Assembly: GCF_020740795.1 (NCBI RefSeq)
Contig: NC_067286.1
Span: 62,001-126,000, forward strand
From: Apus apus
Lineage: Eukaryota; Chordata; Aves; Apodiformes; Apodidae
Length of the DNA: 64,000 bases
Direction of reading: 5' to 3'
In this document: positions 24,401-38,000 of the stretch, piece by piece
Layout of the letters: each line of letters starts with the position of its first letter
Numbering within the stretch: position 1 is the stretch's first letter
The notes under the pieces: model-generated
Databases searched by the model: none
What the model was told of the DNA's origin: nothing
What the model saw: only the letters and a program-made list of their open reading frames with translations
Made by a program: the position numbers and the translations under genes

Positions 24401-25940
24401 AGCCAAGGCAGCCACATTAGAATCCCAAGTCCCCCCTGCCCAGCTAGGATGGGGATGCTGAAGCCCTGCCCCTGTACCCCCAAGCAGGCTGCACAAAGCA
24501 GACAGCTCAGCTCCCCTTACCTGCGGCCCGTTGAGCTTCAGATCCGAGTATTTCTGCCTTTCCAGGTCAGCATCGCCCAGAAACCGGCCGTTCTGAAACA
24601 CACAGCACCACAGCAGGCCTGTTACCAGCTGATCTCCCACTGCTGGGATCCCACTTATCCATTTCTCATTTCCTGCCAGGTCCCAAGCAGGCCATCTCCC
24701 GCCTCTGACAGGCGCCCAATGCACACTCATGTGTTAGTCCCAGGAGAGGAACACACTCTTGAGGGTCTGTGGGATGTGTAGCAAAACACCCTCTGTTCCA
24801 GCCTGGAGTAGAGCTGGAGGACACCACTCAGCCCTCTCAAGACATCCCAGCTCTCCCATGGTGTCCACACACTCTCAGTGGAATGATCAAGACCCTTCCC
24901 TGCTACCCAGCAGAGCCCTGGGGCCTTCCACATCTTCTGACACAGGAGCCACAAGTGACACTTGAGAGGCCCTGTGGACCTCTCAAGGACCCGAGGGAAC
25001 AGCAGGGATGCTCAGCAGACAATGGCAGAGTGCTACCCCTTGACTCCTGCACCCCTTCCTTCCCCCTGCCCCACACGTCTCTCCTGGCACCACCACCTTC
25101 CATAGCCAGAGAGGCACCTGCCCTTCCACCCACTGGAAAGGCACACCACCACGCACCAGCCCTCAGAGCATCCTCCCCAAAAGAAAGCCCAGGAAAGGGA
25201 AAACAGGAGAGAGACCTCAAGCCAAGGCAGATGAAACCACATGTCCATCCCTGCAGAGAAGAGAGATCTCTTCCAGCCCTGGTTTGTCTGTTTGGGGGAC
25301 AGACCAAGACTCCAAGGACTCGTCCATCATCACACGAGTGGGAGACACACTCACTCCCCCCAGCTATACACCAGCCCTTGCCTTTCAGCAACCTTCCAAG
25401 AAGTTGAGCGGGATGGGGAGCCCAGATGGCCAGGCACTGAACACAGACAGCTCCAGCCTTCACAAAACCAAACCAGAGCCAACCTGGTAGCAAGACCCTC
25501 CAGGCTGGCTGCTTCTCTCCAGAGGACTCTGGCTACTGAGGTGGGTTTGTGCATCCCCAGGTCACATCCAGCCCCTCGCATATGCAGCACTGCCAGCGCG
25601 GCACCTCCAGCCTCACCTTCCTCCACCTCAGGTATCCAAGGAAGGCCGAAGGCAGCCAGGCTCGGGGCTGCCCCAGTGAGGCAAGACTGACACGGACGGG
25701 GGCTCCGGGAGCCTCCACACCCACCTCTGCTGAGGGGGTTTTTACCTGGTGCCGCCGGGTGAGCGTGCCGTTGGCCAAGCCCGGGCCGGCGTCCTGTGGG
25801 GAGACCCGGACTCGTTCCAGCTGGGCCGAGACATGGCGCCGCTCCTCCTCGAGCGCCCGGGTCAGCTTCTCGAACTGTGCCTCCTGCTCCTTGACAGAAG
25901 CAAGGATGCTGGCGGTCGACTCCACTTCCGAGTCGTCCAT
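12477..25940 (-). CDS. CTNND1: Catenin delta-1 (p120-catenin)
   Basis: Armadillo protein that binds the cadherin juxtamembrane tail, stabilises cadherins and regulates Rho GTPases and Kaiso. Coding exons in order: 25746-25940, 24521-24592, 24090-24248, 23347-23879, 19147-19610, 18871-19054, 18467-18594 read as 18467-18584, 17665-17818, 17247-17264, 16931-16999, 15445-15572, 14773-14923, 14355-14547, 14131-14245, 13483-13570, 13114-13161, 12884-12981, 12670-12741, 12477-12488. All join in frame to 956 aa (human 968). Residues 1-50 form the coiled coil ([20 protein letters not shown] start identical to human); ARM repeats span about 360-820. The last exon encodes only QKI and the stop. Start chosen by identity to human M1. 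The isoform-2 Met55 is Leu here; Met102 (isoform 3) is kept. Splicing inserts are listed separately. Confidence 0.97.
12670..12741 (-). CDS. CTNND1: CTNND1 exon B equivalent (C-terminal cassette)
   Basis: A 72-nt exon encoding residues 930-953, with nine Glu in 24 residues and ending LSPVS. It is a multiple of three and sits just before the QKI exon, as human alternatively spliced exon B does. Human exon B is longer and contains the LDVLVLDDEGG stretch, which is missing here, so the bird C-terminus has diverged while remaining acidic. The skipped form would stay in frame. Assignment to exon B is by position. Confidence 0.7.
13114..13161 (-). CDS. CTNND1: CTNND1 exon A equivalent
   Basis: A 48-nt exon encoding [16 protein letters not shown] (residues 881-896), matching human [16 protein letters not shown]. 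It is a multiple of three with both borders in the same phase, so it can be skipped without a frame change, as exon A of mammalian p120 is. Human continues with NTKSL before DNNYST; that part is missing here. Confidence 0.7.
17247..17264 (-). CDS. CTNND1: CTNND1 microexon C (18 nt)
   Basis: Flanked by acceptor AATAG and donor GTGAGT, this 18-nt exon adds D-E-W-F-S-R (residues 627-632; the following G is split across the junction), identical to mammalian exon C. It falls in the basic loop of the sixth ARM repeat, splitting AKKGK from the downstream KKLPED. In mammals this insertion interrupts a nuclear localisation signal and is enriched in brain. Skipping keeps the frame. Confidence 0.9.
21681..21702 (+). 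repeat. CR1-like LINE 3' tail remnant
   Basis: TTCTATGATTCTATGATTTT resembles the octamer repeat that ends avian and reptilian CR1 LINEs. Upstream sequence is too diverged to recognise more of the element by eye, so it is a short old remnant at most. Confidence 0.45.
23004..23051 (+). repeat. 19-bp tandem duplication
   Basis: Two perfect copies of a 19-bp unit (23004-23022 and 23023-23041) followed by a partial diverged copy. It lies within a CTNND1 intron and has no evident function. Confidence 0.8.
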
Positions 25941-26056
25941 GGGTGGTGGGCACCCAGGACGGGCAGGGCAGGGGGCACAGGGAGGCACAAGCAGAGGAGG
26001 CTTGGTGTCAAGGCGAGGGGAAAAGTGACCCAGAAGGGCAGGAGCCCCTCTCTTCA
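25941..26056 (-). other. CTNND1: CTNND1 5' UTR part of the start-codon exon
   Basis: Upstream of the ATG the minus strand reads back to a strong acceptor. A long polypyrimidine tract (26060-26090) precedes CACAG at 26057-26061, which would begin the exon at 26056. The start codon therefore probably lies in the second or a later exon, as in mammals, where CTNND1 has noncoding upstream exons. Confidence 0.6.
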
Positions 26057-29000
26057 CTGTGCATGAATTGGGGGAGGAAAGGAGGAGAGAAGAGCAGTCA
26101 GAAGAGACTGATTTGGTTCAGACAGATTATCAGAACAAGAAAAAAAAATAATCTTGTGGCATTAATACCCATTCCCACCCACCACCAGAGAGCTGGCAGA
26201 GGGTCCCAGAGCAGCACAGCCCCAGGCATGACTCAGATGCTCCTTGTCCCAGCACTTAAGCTTGGAAAACTGATATCTGGGGGCAAAAGGATCTCCCCCA
26301 CCAGACCCAACAGCTGGGGTTGAGCTGGGTTCAGAAGAGCTGCTATGTGCTGAGGAGGCTCCCTCTTCCCACAATGGCCCTCCTCAGGCTGGAGGAAAAT
26401 TTCCCCTACAAGGAAGAGCTGCCTGCAGGCAGCAGCAGGAGGGAAGGGCATGTCCCTGGGGCAGTGGGGCAGCGCACAGGACACCACCCTGCAGGACGAG
26501 AAGTGACCCAATCCCGTTATTTCCTCCAGGGAAGGGCTGAGGGAGAGGGCTGTGTCACTTATCTGCTCCCTCCACCCCAGTGCAGTAAGAGACAGGAGAC
26601 AGCCCCAGCTCCACAGCTCCTTCCTACCCAGGAAAGAGGGAGAAGTGGGATGGGGCCCCTTAAAGGGGACCTTGCGAGTCCCTCTGCTGCCAAAAGTCAC
26701 CTCCCTCTAGGCTCTCACCAGGGCTCTCAGGGCTGCAACCACCCCAGGAGGTCTTCAGCCCACAGATCTAGGGATAGACACTGGCTGGGACCCCCCCCAA
26801 CATCCCCTCCCAAAGGAGAACAGTGGACAAGCACACCACAATCAACATATTTTGACAGAGAAAGACAATATTCTTCCATACAGACCTGTTAGAGGAGGAA
26901 GTTCGGGTTTGATTGGCAAAGGCACGGGAGAGCCAGGTCTAGACGCAGAGAGTCATGGGAGAAATAGCCCAGCCACCACAGTGAGGAAGCAGGAGGGAAG
27001 GGAGCTGCAGGGACAGCAGGAGAGGAGGACAAAAAAAATCACATGGGTGATCTCAAAACAGAAGGCAGGGCAGGCAGCAGACCAGGAACACGGGCTTTTC
27101 TCTCCCACCCCCTCTTCTCCAGGGATGGGGCAGTGTTTGGAGAGGGCTGGGGGGTGGCAAATAGAGCGCTGCCGCCATAGCAGCCCCCCAGCTCCCTGGG
27201 CTCTCCAATGGCTCCCCACCAAGAAGGGGGGAGGAGTGGCAAGGGCTGGGCCCCCCGTGCAGCCCCGAGTACCGGCAAGCCCGGTGGAGGTTTTCCCAAC
27301 CCGTGCAGCCGTGGCAGGCATGTGAGGACTCGCTCGAGCCGGCACAGAGGCCGCTTTCCCACGGTCTCTAGCACCAGCTCTGCCCACTCCCCTGGAGCCA
27401 CCGCCCCAGTGTGGCTGTACCAGTGACAGGGGCTGAAGGCAGGGGCAGCCCCACAAAGCCCTATCCCATGTCTCGCCCAGCCTCACACGCCCTGGCAGCC
27501 CTGTCCCATCAGCCTGCAGCAGATGCCGATTTGGTGGAGCTCAGAGCAGGGCTTCTTGGGTTTTTTATTAATTTCCCACACTATCTCTATGTATGCAGAT
27601 GAAACCCTGCCTCAAGTGCCTCACAACAAGTCCACTCCTCCCTGTGGGTCTGCCCCCACAGCTCCCCTCAGACACAGGCAGCCCTGGTGTTTATCTGGCA
27701 CCCCCATGATGGAGCCCAGAGGAGGAGGCCGGATTTTTTCCAAAGGGCTTTGCGAGCCGCCTGCAGCGCACTTGAATATCTGACCCTTGCCACCCTCTAA
27801 TCTACCTTAATTAATAAAAAAACCCTAGTTGTTCTACTCGTGCCCATCTAGAGATGAAGCCATGGCACACAAACCTGCTCCAGACTGCTCCAGCTCCCAG
27901 AGCCCTGCCCCAGCCCACGCAGGGCTGGGATGCTCGCTGGCCAGTCCCATCCCAGCAGGAACACAGCCCACCACTCTGGGCTCAGGAGCCCACGCAGGTT
28001 CTCAGAAGCTCCCAGACATGACTCCTGGCTTATGCATGCAGCTTTCCACACCTTCCACCTTGCAACAGGTATGCCCTGAGGCTTCTTTCAACAGATTGAC
28101 TCTCCAAGCCTTGTATGGAAATGCAGAGATGGCTCTGATCCTTGCTGCTTCAAGGACTCACCTACCCCCCAGAGATGCTCTGAAGGAGAGGCTTGGTGCT
28201 TCCCAGAACAGTGCTGATACATCCCAGCTCTCACCATTGAGTCAAACACTCCCTACGCTTAGTGAGCATTAACCCACTTAGTGCAAGGACACACACACAT
28301 CCTACACCTTCTGGGACCCACTAAAGGTCACCATCAGTCCACAGGGACAGGGAGCAGGTCTGCAGGGCCCAGCCATGCCAAGTCCCTCCACAGGGAGGCT
28401 GCTGCAGCCAGCCAGGTGCCCAGACCATTGACCCATCCCTCTCCCCCAGGAGAGGGGGAGAATCTCCTTACCACATCCCACTTCTCCAGCTGGTCAGGTG
28501 TGGTCCTACCATCCGGACACTGGCTCATTGTAATTCCTGTCCAGAGCAATATTTCACCAAGCCCTTTTAAATAGAGAAACACCTCCCCTAGAGAGAAGGG
28601 ATCCACCACAAGATGACCTTGCCTGAGAAGCTACATAATGGCTCTCCAGCCCACCCTCAACAATCTCTGTGCAGAAGAGGCAGATTTTTGGGGTGTGTGA
28701 GGACAAAGCCAGCATGCTGGCTTCAAGAAGGGATTTAGCTGAGTCCCTGCTCTTGTGAGCAGGCTCACCTGCTCAGGCAGCCTCAGTACTGAGCAGTGAG
28801 CAAAAAGACCAGCAGGGATTGCCTCTGAGGAAAGGCACGGAGAGACAGCAGCCCCAGCAGATTCCTCCAGCCCTGCATGGCTGCCAGGCAGGCCCTGGGG
28901 CAGCCAGCAACAGCCCCAGGTCCCCGCCTCTGTGAATCCCTTGGGAACATGGCTCAGAGAATGCGGACACTAACAATGAAATTTGCAGGGCCTCAGATAA

Positions 29001-32000
29001 GGGGCCACAGCAGCCATTTCCTTCCTGTCCCTTCCACAGGGAGTAAACACAACAGCAGGGGGAAGGAACAGGACAGGTCCCCCCGCCAGCCAGCTCTCCA
29101 TGTCCCCTTGCACTCACAAATGTCTCTGCAGGCCAGGCAGGAGGAAGTGTGGGGTCACACACAGGCTTCCCCCCTTCTCCTTTGAGCCACCAAGTCAGAG
29201 CAGAAAGCCTCAGGGAGAGGAGGCAGCCAAAGGGCTTCTGGGGGGTCTGTCCCACCAGGGCAGCCAGAGGAGGGGCTGGGGTCCCCAGCAAGGGGAGCCC
29301 ATGGCCCTGCAGACCCCTTGACACTGACTGGCTGACACTCAAGGGTGGGCACCTGAGGGTCTCTCCACAGGATCAGGCCCTGACAAGCAGTGGGGCAGCT
29401 ACTCTTTGGAGGGTCTGGAGCCTGCCCTGAGCAGCAGGCACTGCTCCATCACAGGTGAGAGGTGCCAGCAGTCCGAGATACCCACTGCCCGGGAAGCTCT
29501 CCCAGCTTTCCTCCTGGGGCCTCCACCATCAGGACACTCCACCTCCCTCCCTCTGCTCTTGTTCCAGCCATCCAGTTTTCATCGATCCAGGATTAAGGAC
29601 ATAATTCCAGCGAGGCAGTGCCAGGTGCAGAGGCTGCCCCAGCACCACGCCGGGATGGAGCGCGGTGTCCCCAGCAGCCACCCAGCCCACGCTCCTGGAC
29701 AGGAACCTGCCCCAAACCCCCCGTCATGCCTCACACGCCAGCACCTCGGGGACAGGGGCTTCCTGGGGGCAGCACAGCCCCATGGCACCTCCCAACACTG
29801 ATCATCTCCAAGGCAAGACTGAGAGGGGAGGGAAGGAGCCTCAGCTCGGCAGCCTGACCAGGCCAGCCAGCAAGCAGCTTGTGACAGCCCCGAGCCAAGG
29901 CCTCCACATCCCGCAAGGGTGAAATTCCAGGGATCGCTTTGCACCCATTCCCCCCTCCTCCTCCCCAGCCTCTGAAGATACAACTACAGAGCATTTTTCC
30001 AAAGCCAGACCCTGACCATACTTGAGGACGGCTGCATGAAAGCCTTTTCATCATGAGAGGCACTTGCTGACACACCCGTTACTTAAAAACCCCAGCAAGC
30101 CAAAAATATTTCGGCTGGCTCAGTTCAGGGCAAAATAAAAAGACTGAAGACAAAGCACACCCTGGAGTAGCTTCTGCCCCAGGGCAGAAGCACCAGAGCA
30201 CTTGCCCTGTGGCTATCAGCAAGAGGGGACCCCCAGGGACCAACACAGCTGCCCAGAGAGCTTTACCTCCAAATTCCTCTGGCCTTATTTCATCTCCCAA
30301 CTTCCTGGCACCAGCACAACCCTGTGCTGCACCCAGATGTCCTGCAGTCAAAGCAGGTCCACCAGAGGGAACTCCAACACACTGAGAAGGGTCCCCTGGA
30401 GCCACGGCTCGCACACAGAGCTTTGCCCTGCAGGTACCCACCACCACCTTCCTGGTTGGACTAAAGGCTTGGTAGTACCCAGAAAAACACCCTGAGCCCA
30501 AACCAGGCCCTCCAGAGCCCTTCCACTGCAGTCAGCTTTAAGATGGCACATTTTTCCAAGTTCCTGTGCCCCTGCTTCTCCAGGGAACCGCCTTGCCCAA
30601 AACCAAATCCTTTGCCTGGAAAAACAACTTCCAGGGCCAAACCACATCCATACCTACCCAGAGTTCACCTGCACCCTCCTCTGCCAGAGGATGGAGTTCA
30701 GGCCTTGAAGGCTCCCCACAGGAGTGCTTCCCTGTCAGCCATGGAAAGATAAACCCCGGGGCCCAGACCAAGCCAGCAGATGGGGAATTGCAAACCACAG
30801 GCCAGGGAGAAGGACAAGATCCAGCAGATAAGAGGGGAGGCTTGACAGGCAGCACAGGGATCTCCAGCACACAGCCCTCTCCCTGGGTCTTTCCAAGTAC
30901 TTGCTCCAGCACTGCTCTGAGTCCCCAGAGAATTATCAGCCAATGGTCCTGGGATCCCTGGAGCTACGGCCACTCCCTCAGCATGGAATATTTTGGGCAA
31001 AGTTCAACCCAAGCACCTACAAAGCCAGGAACTGCTCCAGCTCCCTGCTAAGAGACACACCATGGACTCACTCCCAACAGCTCCCAGCGGGGAGAGGGGA
31101 TAGAATCACATCGGCTCCAGCTGCCAAGCACCAGCCTCCCTGCAGCTCTACAACTTGTGTCCCATGGACACCTGTCAAGCAAGTGGCAAGGTTTGTCACC
31201 AGAGCCAGACACCCCCCCACACCCTTGCTGCTGTGAGGCATGAGCAAAGCAGCTCTTCTCCTCCAGCATGTCACCATCAGGCACAACCAGAGCCAGGGGA
31301 GACCTGGCCCCTCACCCTGGCTGCACCCCTGTGGGGACACCAGGAGCTCCCCAAGCCAAAACTCCCTGCCGGACTGACACAGAAGGAGACACTGTCCGAG
31401 GAACTTGCTCAGCTCCACAGTCCCCAGCTAGACAAGAACAATGCCAGGGTTGCTCAAATAGTTGGCCTTACCCTATCAACCTAAGGGACTGAGGCGAGTG
31501 AGCTGCCCACATGCTCTGCAAAAGCAAAAACAGCTCTCAGCACCAGATCCCCCATCATCGAGAGAGAGGAAACAACAAATTCCACTGGTTCCAGTTGCCT
31601 ACCATGATGCACTTAGGAAAAACAGAAACCCCATGAATAATTCAAGCCTGCAACAATTGTCGGAGTGCTTGCAGTGCATTACACTTGCTCGATCTGCACA
31701 GGTTCACAGCCCTGCTAATACACCACAGGCTTCTGGTCAGTCTCAATTAGCTAAAAAATAAATTAGCCAACATCTTTGGCATCTTTCCAGCCCTCTAAGC
31801 ACAGGGTTCCAGCTCTCACAGCAGTCCTTAGACCTCAGCCTGCCCAAGGCAGCAAGCACTAAGGCTGCCTCCGGTTCAGGAGGGCACAGCAGCCCTCGGG
31901 CCACAGGGGAAGTGGGACAAGGGATGGTGGGCAGGAGCTCCCACGTCCTTGTGTGGACAATAGAGAGTTTTGGCCCTGGAGGGGCCACCCTGGAGGCAGG

Positions 32001-35000
32001 AATGTGCCCACCCCTGTGCTGCCAGCCCCCTCCACACAGCAGGGAGGGACCCACCTGCCCAGGCGGACACGTCCTCACTTCCCAGCTGTGCCAGACACCT
32101 CGCTCAGGCTCCTCAGCCCACTCTGCCCCAGCCCCCTTGAGCCCCACTCCAGGGCAGAGGCTTCATCCACCTTCTTGGCCCCAGCCCCGACAGACAGGGC
32201 TCTCCCAGGAGGCACAGTATGGAGCCACCACGGACTCTGGACTTTTGGACTCCCCAGGAGGGAAAGGGCTGCTCCTGGGACACCGCCCTGGGCACCAACC
32301 TGCCTCAGCCCTGCCCCACAGCCCGGGGGAGCCGTGCCCAGTGTCCTGCCCCAAGGAACTCCCAGGAGTGGCAACAGGACAAGATCTGCTCACTTCCACC
32401 CACCAGGTCCAACTGGCTGGGCTGGCAGCAGGACAGCCACTGCTCTGCCTGGCCTGCCCCCAGCACCGGGACCGAGGCCACGCCGAGAAAGCTGCCCTGA
32501 GCGGGGAGCTACCTGCCCAGCAAGCAGGGACACTGCACCACACCTTATAAGGGAGCGGCCTGTAGCCAGCCAGGATAAGGAGGGAGATAAGGGCAGGGTG
32601 GGGCTGCTGTGAGGAGGATGAGGAAGCAGGAGGGGAGGAAGCAGGCCTGTGTGTCAGTCCCCCCAGCAAGGGCAGGGGGGCCAGGAATGCACGATACCTA
32701 TCAGCCCAAAGGACGGGTCTGGACACAGCTGGGATTGAGAAACAGTGGCCAAGCCAGCCTGGCCTGGCCAAGGTCACCAGATCGGGGCACGGCGGGTGAT
32801 CCCCTGGAGAAGGGATGTGTCCCTGACCCAGGCTGCGTCTTCAGATCGGTGCCATTTGCCACACCAGCAGGACGAGGGGGGAGAGGCAGCCAAGCGGGGC
32901 CAGTGGGAGGAAGGAGCAGCATGAGGCCGGCCACAGAGAGCAAGGCTTGTTCTGCTGGAATGCCAGCAATCCGGCTGCAGGGCAGCTGCGCTCCCGGGCA
33001 GGCAAGGGGGGCCACTGGCCCCCTCCTAAGCAGCCAGGGAGGATCCTGACCTCCGGGCAGGCCGGGGAAGCGCTGGCTGCAGCCGGGCCCAGGGTGACGG
33101 GTCCCCCAGCAGCACCTTCCAGCAGGAAGGCAGCCAAGCCAGCGGGCTCCAGGCAGACAGGGCCCACCCGCAGCTCCTGGGCACCCCGCTGCACCCGAGA
33201 GGCCGCAGCAGCCCTCCTGCCGGGTGCCCCCCGCTCGGGACGCACCGAGGCGGGGCCCCGGCACCTCTCCCACCGAGCGGGCACCAACCCCCGGTCCGCA
33301 GCCAGCCCCCGGGCCCGGGAGGTTCACGTGCTGGGAGCCCTCCGGCCGCACAAAGGCGGCTCTCTCATCTCTGTGGGAATTCGCAGCTGAGGCTCAGCAG
33401 GGACAAAGGGATTTCACAGGCACATCCCGGCGGCCGGCTGCCCTCCCCCGGCCTTCCCGCTTCCTGTCACGGCAGCGCCAGGCCTCGGGGCCGCCGCAGC
33501 AAACACCCCGAGCCGGGGGCTGGGAACGGGGCCAGAGCCGTCCCGGGCAGCCCGCGGGCTCCCGCAGCCCGAGGGGCCGGCAGGGCTTGGCTGGAGCCGC
33601 TGTGCCAAGGCCAGCGCTGCCCCCGGCCCAGCCCCCCGGCTCGTGTCCTTCACCCCCCGCCCGGCGGGACCAGCCACCTCCCTCCCGCAGGGAGAGCAAA
33701 CACCCGCCGGGCCCTGCAGAGATAAGGCCACTCGAGCCAAGCGCAGGGAGCAAAGTCCCCTCGGCTCAACCAGCACCACAGGCCCTGCCTCCCCTGGAGC
33801 CCGGGAGGGGGGCCAAGGGGACGGCAGGCGGGGTGAAGCTGCTCGGGAACCCCCTCCCCAGGGCAGACTGAGCTTCTCAAGGGCTCACATCTGCTGCTGG
33901 CTGCCCTCAAGCAGAGGCTGCAGCCCGGTGGGCAGAATTCCCAGTGGGATTAAAGGAAGCCTCCCTCCACGGCAGCACGGGCACCCGCAGCCAGCTGCCA
34001 CCCCGGGAGCCCCAGCCAGCAGAGACGAGGCAGGACTCTGTGCCAGCCCCGCACCCAGCTCAGGGCGCTCCTGCAGCTCGGATCCCTCCTCCCAGGGAAG
34101 CCACTTGAGATCATTTCCCCTTCCAACACCTGCAGCCAGGCTGGGCCCAGCTCCTCTGCTCTGACCAGTGCACAAAGGCCCAGGGGACTGCAGGAACAGA
34201 AGGATCACACCAGCAACATGGGACCTGCACCACCAGGCTCATCCAGAGAGCACCCAGCCCAGCCTCCCTTACCCACCTTCCCCAGAAGAAGCATTCAAGT
34301 CACTAAGGACCCACGACCAGCAACATGGAGAAGAGCAGGAGACCCCCACTCACTCCAACGCCAGGTGGGGTCTTTTGTCCCCCAGCCCATGGGAGAGCAG
34401 GGACTCTAGGGGCAGCCAGGGCCCTTCCCTCTGCCAGACACAGCACACACCTCTCCCCTCCCAGGCTGAGCAAACAGGCAGTGAAGTAATGCTAGGTACG
34501 GGAGAGGCAAGGAGGGGATTGCCAAGATGAAGCCAAGCAGCTCGAGGGAGCCGCCCAGGAGGAGAGGGACCCCCAGCCCTGCCCTCGCCAGCCCAGACTC
34601 CCCCAGCAGGTAGGGCAGCCGGCAGGCTGAGTCACAGCTCCAGTCACCAGGGGGCTGGGCCAAAAACCCCAGCTCCATTTGGTATGACCTCATCAGGTGC
34701 CCTGCTCTCTAATTGCACGCGTATGTCTGTGCTGCAGAGGGCTTCGAGGGCCCTGCCAAGAGGAGTAATGAGTGGGTGAAGGAAAGCCACTGGAGAGGCA
34801 TCAGGCAAGAGCCAGGGCCTGAACCACAGCTGGGGGTGGGGAAGGGGGCTGCTGCCTGGCCAACGGGCTGTGGCAGTCACAGCAAGTCCCCTGCAGAGCT
34901 CCAAGCCCCCTCAGTGCCCATGGCCATGCTGGCAGGAGCCAGTGCTCATACACAGCAGCAAGGGACAAACAAGACAGCAGGCCAGGCCATGCTCAGAGGG

Positions 35001-38000
35001 ACAGAATTACTCCATCCCACCCCAGCCCCTGCCCAAATTGTTTGCCAGTGCCACATCTGGCTACTGCTCCCCCAACCTGCTCACTGAGAAGTGGCTTCCC
35101 AGGCTGCTGCATGGGCCAAAGGGAAGGAAACCTGCCTTTCCTGGTCAGACAGGAGATGACATCGTGACTTCCCTTTCCCGTAAGCTTCTAAACACGACGT
35201 CCTGCCAAGGGCCACTCCCCACCGCCCCCGGCCCGCATGCAGACACCCTGGAACCAGGCCGGGAACACCAGGGACAGGCACCACCACCAGCCTGGCTGCA
35301 CCAACCAGAAGGTCAGCATGGTCCACCCAGGAGACCAGATGCCCACCCAGCTTGCTGGAAGCATCCTGCCTCCAGGGAACACACATGAGGACTCTTTGTC
35401 CATGGTGGTATCAGACTCCTGTCCAGGGCTAGGAGTATCCTACAGGCAGAGAGTGGAAGAAGCTGTTTTGCAACCCCCTGCGGACACAGCTGTGCCCATC
35501 GTGCCCTACAGGTAGGCCTGATACCTGCAGAGCTAAGGAGATACCAACACTAACTCCAACACAACATCTGCTTGCTAAGACCACAAGTGAGAGTGCTCTG
35601 CTGCCCTCCAGCCTCCCCTTACACCTCAATTGCTCTGCACAACCCCACAGGTAAGCGGGCACACACAGACAGGGACACTGGCACTCTGTGGTGTTCCCAA
35701 GGCTCTCAGAGGCAGGATGGGGACATTCCCAGGAAGCCAAGCCACAAGTCCCCGTCGTGGCTGAGCAGCTTTGCTCCTCAGGCCCAACCAACTGCCCTGC
35801 CCAGGGCAGCTCCTCTTACTACCAAAGGAAAGAGAACAGAGAAGGGAAGTGGTTTTCCACCTGAGCCAGCTGCTGAAGACACTGTGCAGAGACCAAGGGA
35901 GAGCAGGTTTCCCCATTTGCCAGACCAGTGTGTTGTGACAGGGAGCTGCAGGGCCCTGGGAGCTCCCTCCAGCAGGTAAGGGCAGAGAAACCCAGAGAAG
36001 CAGAGAGGAAGGTGGGCTGCAAAGCCAGCCTCCCCACATCAGAGAGGATTTCTCCCCAAAGCACCCCCTGGCCATCCTGTCCCGCACCAGACCCTGGCTA
36101 GCACCGGGGGGTGACAGCTCTCCCCCGAGGGGAGCAGCCAGGCGAGCAGCACGGCGTGCCGCGGCACGCTCCCAGGAATGTGCTGCCGCGCTGGGCAAGG
36201 GGCCTGCCGGCAGCAGGCAAACGCGGCGCTGACCCACCCTTCCAGGTCAGAAAAACCTGTCTTTGCAGTTCGAGACACTGCCTCCCTCCCTCCCACGGCA
36301 GCTGCCCACACGTGGGCTACCTTGCACTGCCATCACCCCTCTGGAGGAGCTGGCAGCACCAGCAGGGAAGCAGCAGAGGGATCTGGGGCTCTTTGCAAAA
36401 GAAACCAGCCCAAGCAGATGGGGGCAAGAGGAAAGCACGTCAGCTGAGGACAGAGACACCTTCCTCCTCCTGGCCAGGGTGGGAATCGGTTCTCCATATT
36501 CTTCTACTCTGAGGTCACCTCATTCCCTGATAGGAGCGTATACACCCACCCCAGGTAATGGCTCTCCTCCCCAGGAGGTGCTTCTGCAGTTAAAAAAGCC
36601 CTGTGAGGTGCATGGGGAGAGCAGCTCCTCCTGCTCCCACTGCAGGCAGCCCTCCTCCACACTCCTGAGGAAGTGGCAGGGGCAGGTGAGGCTCTGGCTG
36701 CTTCCAGGTCCTGGCACCCCAGAAGGGCTGGCAGCAGGAAGCTGGTGAACTCTGAGCAGTGTTTGCAGTAACTGGGGCCAACACCCCAAGAGTAGGAACT
36801 GTCATGGCTGGCGGCACAGCAACAGTCCCTGCTCCCACACAGCTGATCTGGCACAGGGCTGACACCCAAGCTGCCCACCTAGCACAGACAGGATGCCCTC
36901 ACATCAACCCTGGAGATGTTTATAAAGCACACACAGGACTGCACAACCACCCCAGCCAGGCTAAAGGGGAGCGTTCTCAGGGTTCACCCCCCTACCCCGA
37001 CCCTTCACCTGCCTGTGCTGAAAATCCAGTCACCCCTGGCCTGGACAAGCACCCCACTGAGACTGTTTTGCCAAGGATTTCAGCCAGCCAGGATGCCTGT
37101 ACTGACACCCCAGCAGCACCCAACAGCCTCAGAGCCACCCCCCATTGTCTGCTACACCAGAAGGCAGGGCTGTGGTTTCACGAAGTAAATCCTGCTCTCC
37201 CATCAGCACAAACACCCCAGCAATGAGCTGTTGAAAATAAACACATGGGGGAAGTGCTCAGCCTTCAGGTCCCCAGGCCCAGGCTAGCACAAGCATTTTT
37301 GCAGCACGAAGTCACCACAGACATGCAGCACAATGTTAGGGACATCTCCCTAGAGGCAGAGGAGCTGGTGTGGAGGCAGGCTGCGGGGCAGCCAAGACTA
37401 TTCATTCCCACCCTCTAGCCCAGGGCCCATGCACGCTGCAAGTCCCACTGGGCTGGAAGCAGCAGATGAAGGCAGAGGTGACCAGCACCCCAGTCAAGGG
37501 TTCAGCCATGCTGGCACCACGCCTGGCAGCCTGTGCTCCTGAGTCACCAGTGTGCCCCTGCACCCAGCAGCCACCTCCACGCCCCAGAGCTTTCAGCCCA
37601 AACGAAGAAGCTGGATCCTCAGGAGAAAACTCTTGCTTCCTCCACAGGGAAACAGAGCAGCTCTGCAGGGGAATCACCCAACAACCACTGCCACCCCACT
37701 GCACAGGCTGAGCTTGCACAGGAACACAAAGGAGCAAACCCCTCCATGGTCAGTGCTGTGGGGCATGCAGCAGCCGGTGCAGAAGGACAGGCAGGGCTGT
37801 GCTGAGCAGCCAGCAGCCTCCTCATGTGGGAAGGAAGGGGGATTATCAACAGGCACAAGACAGGCAGGAGCCAGACAGACTCATCAGCCCGCTGCTGGGA
37901 CTTTCCAGTGCAAGAACCAGCTCTAAGGAAACGGTTCCCCTGCCCCCAAACAGCCTCCTTGGATGGCAAGAAACAAAGAGAAGGTTGTGGCCACCTTAGG

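Noticed and set aside
12477-25940. Alternative identity ARVCF or another p120-family catenin
   Set aside because: The N-terminus [13 protein letters not shown], the DEWFSR microexon and the terminal QKI are CTNND1-specific, and the neighbours match 11q12.1 rather than 22q11.
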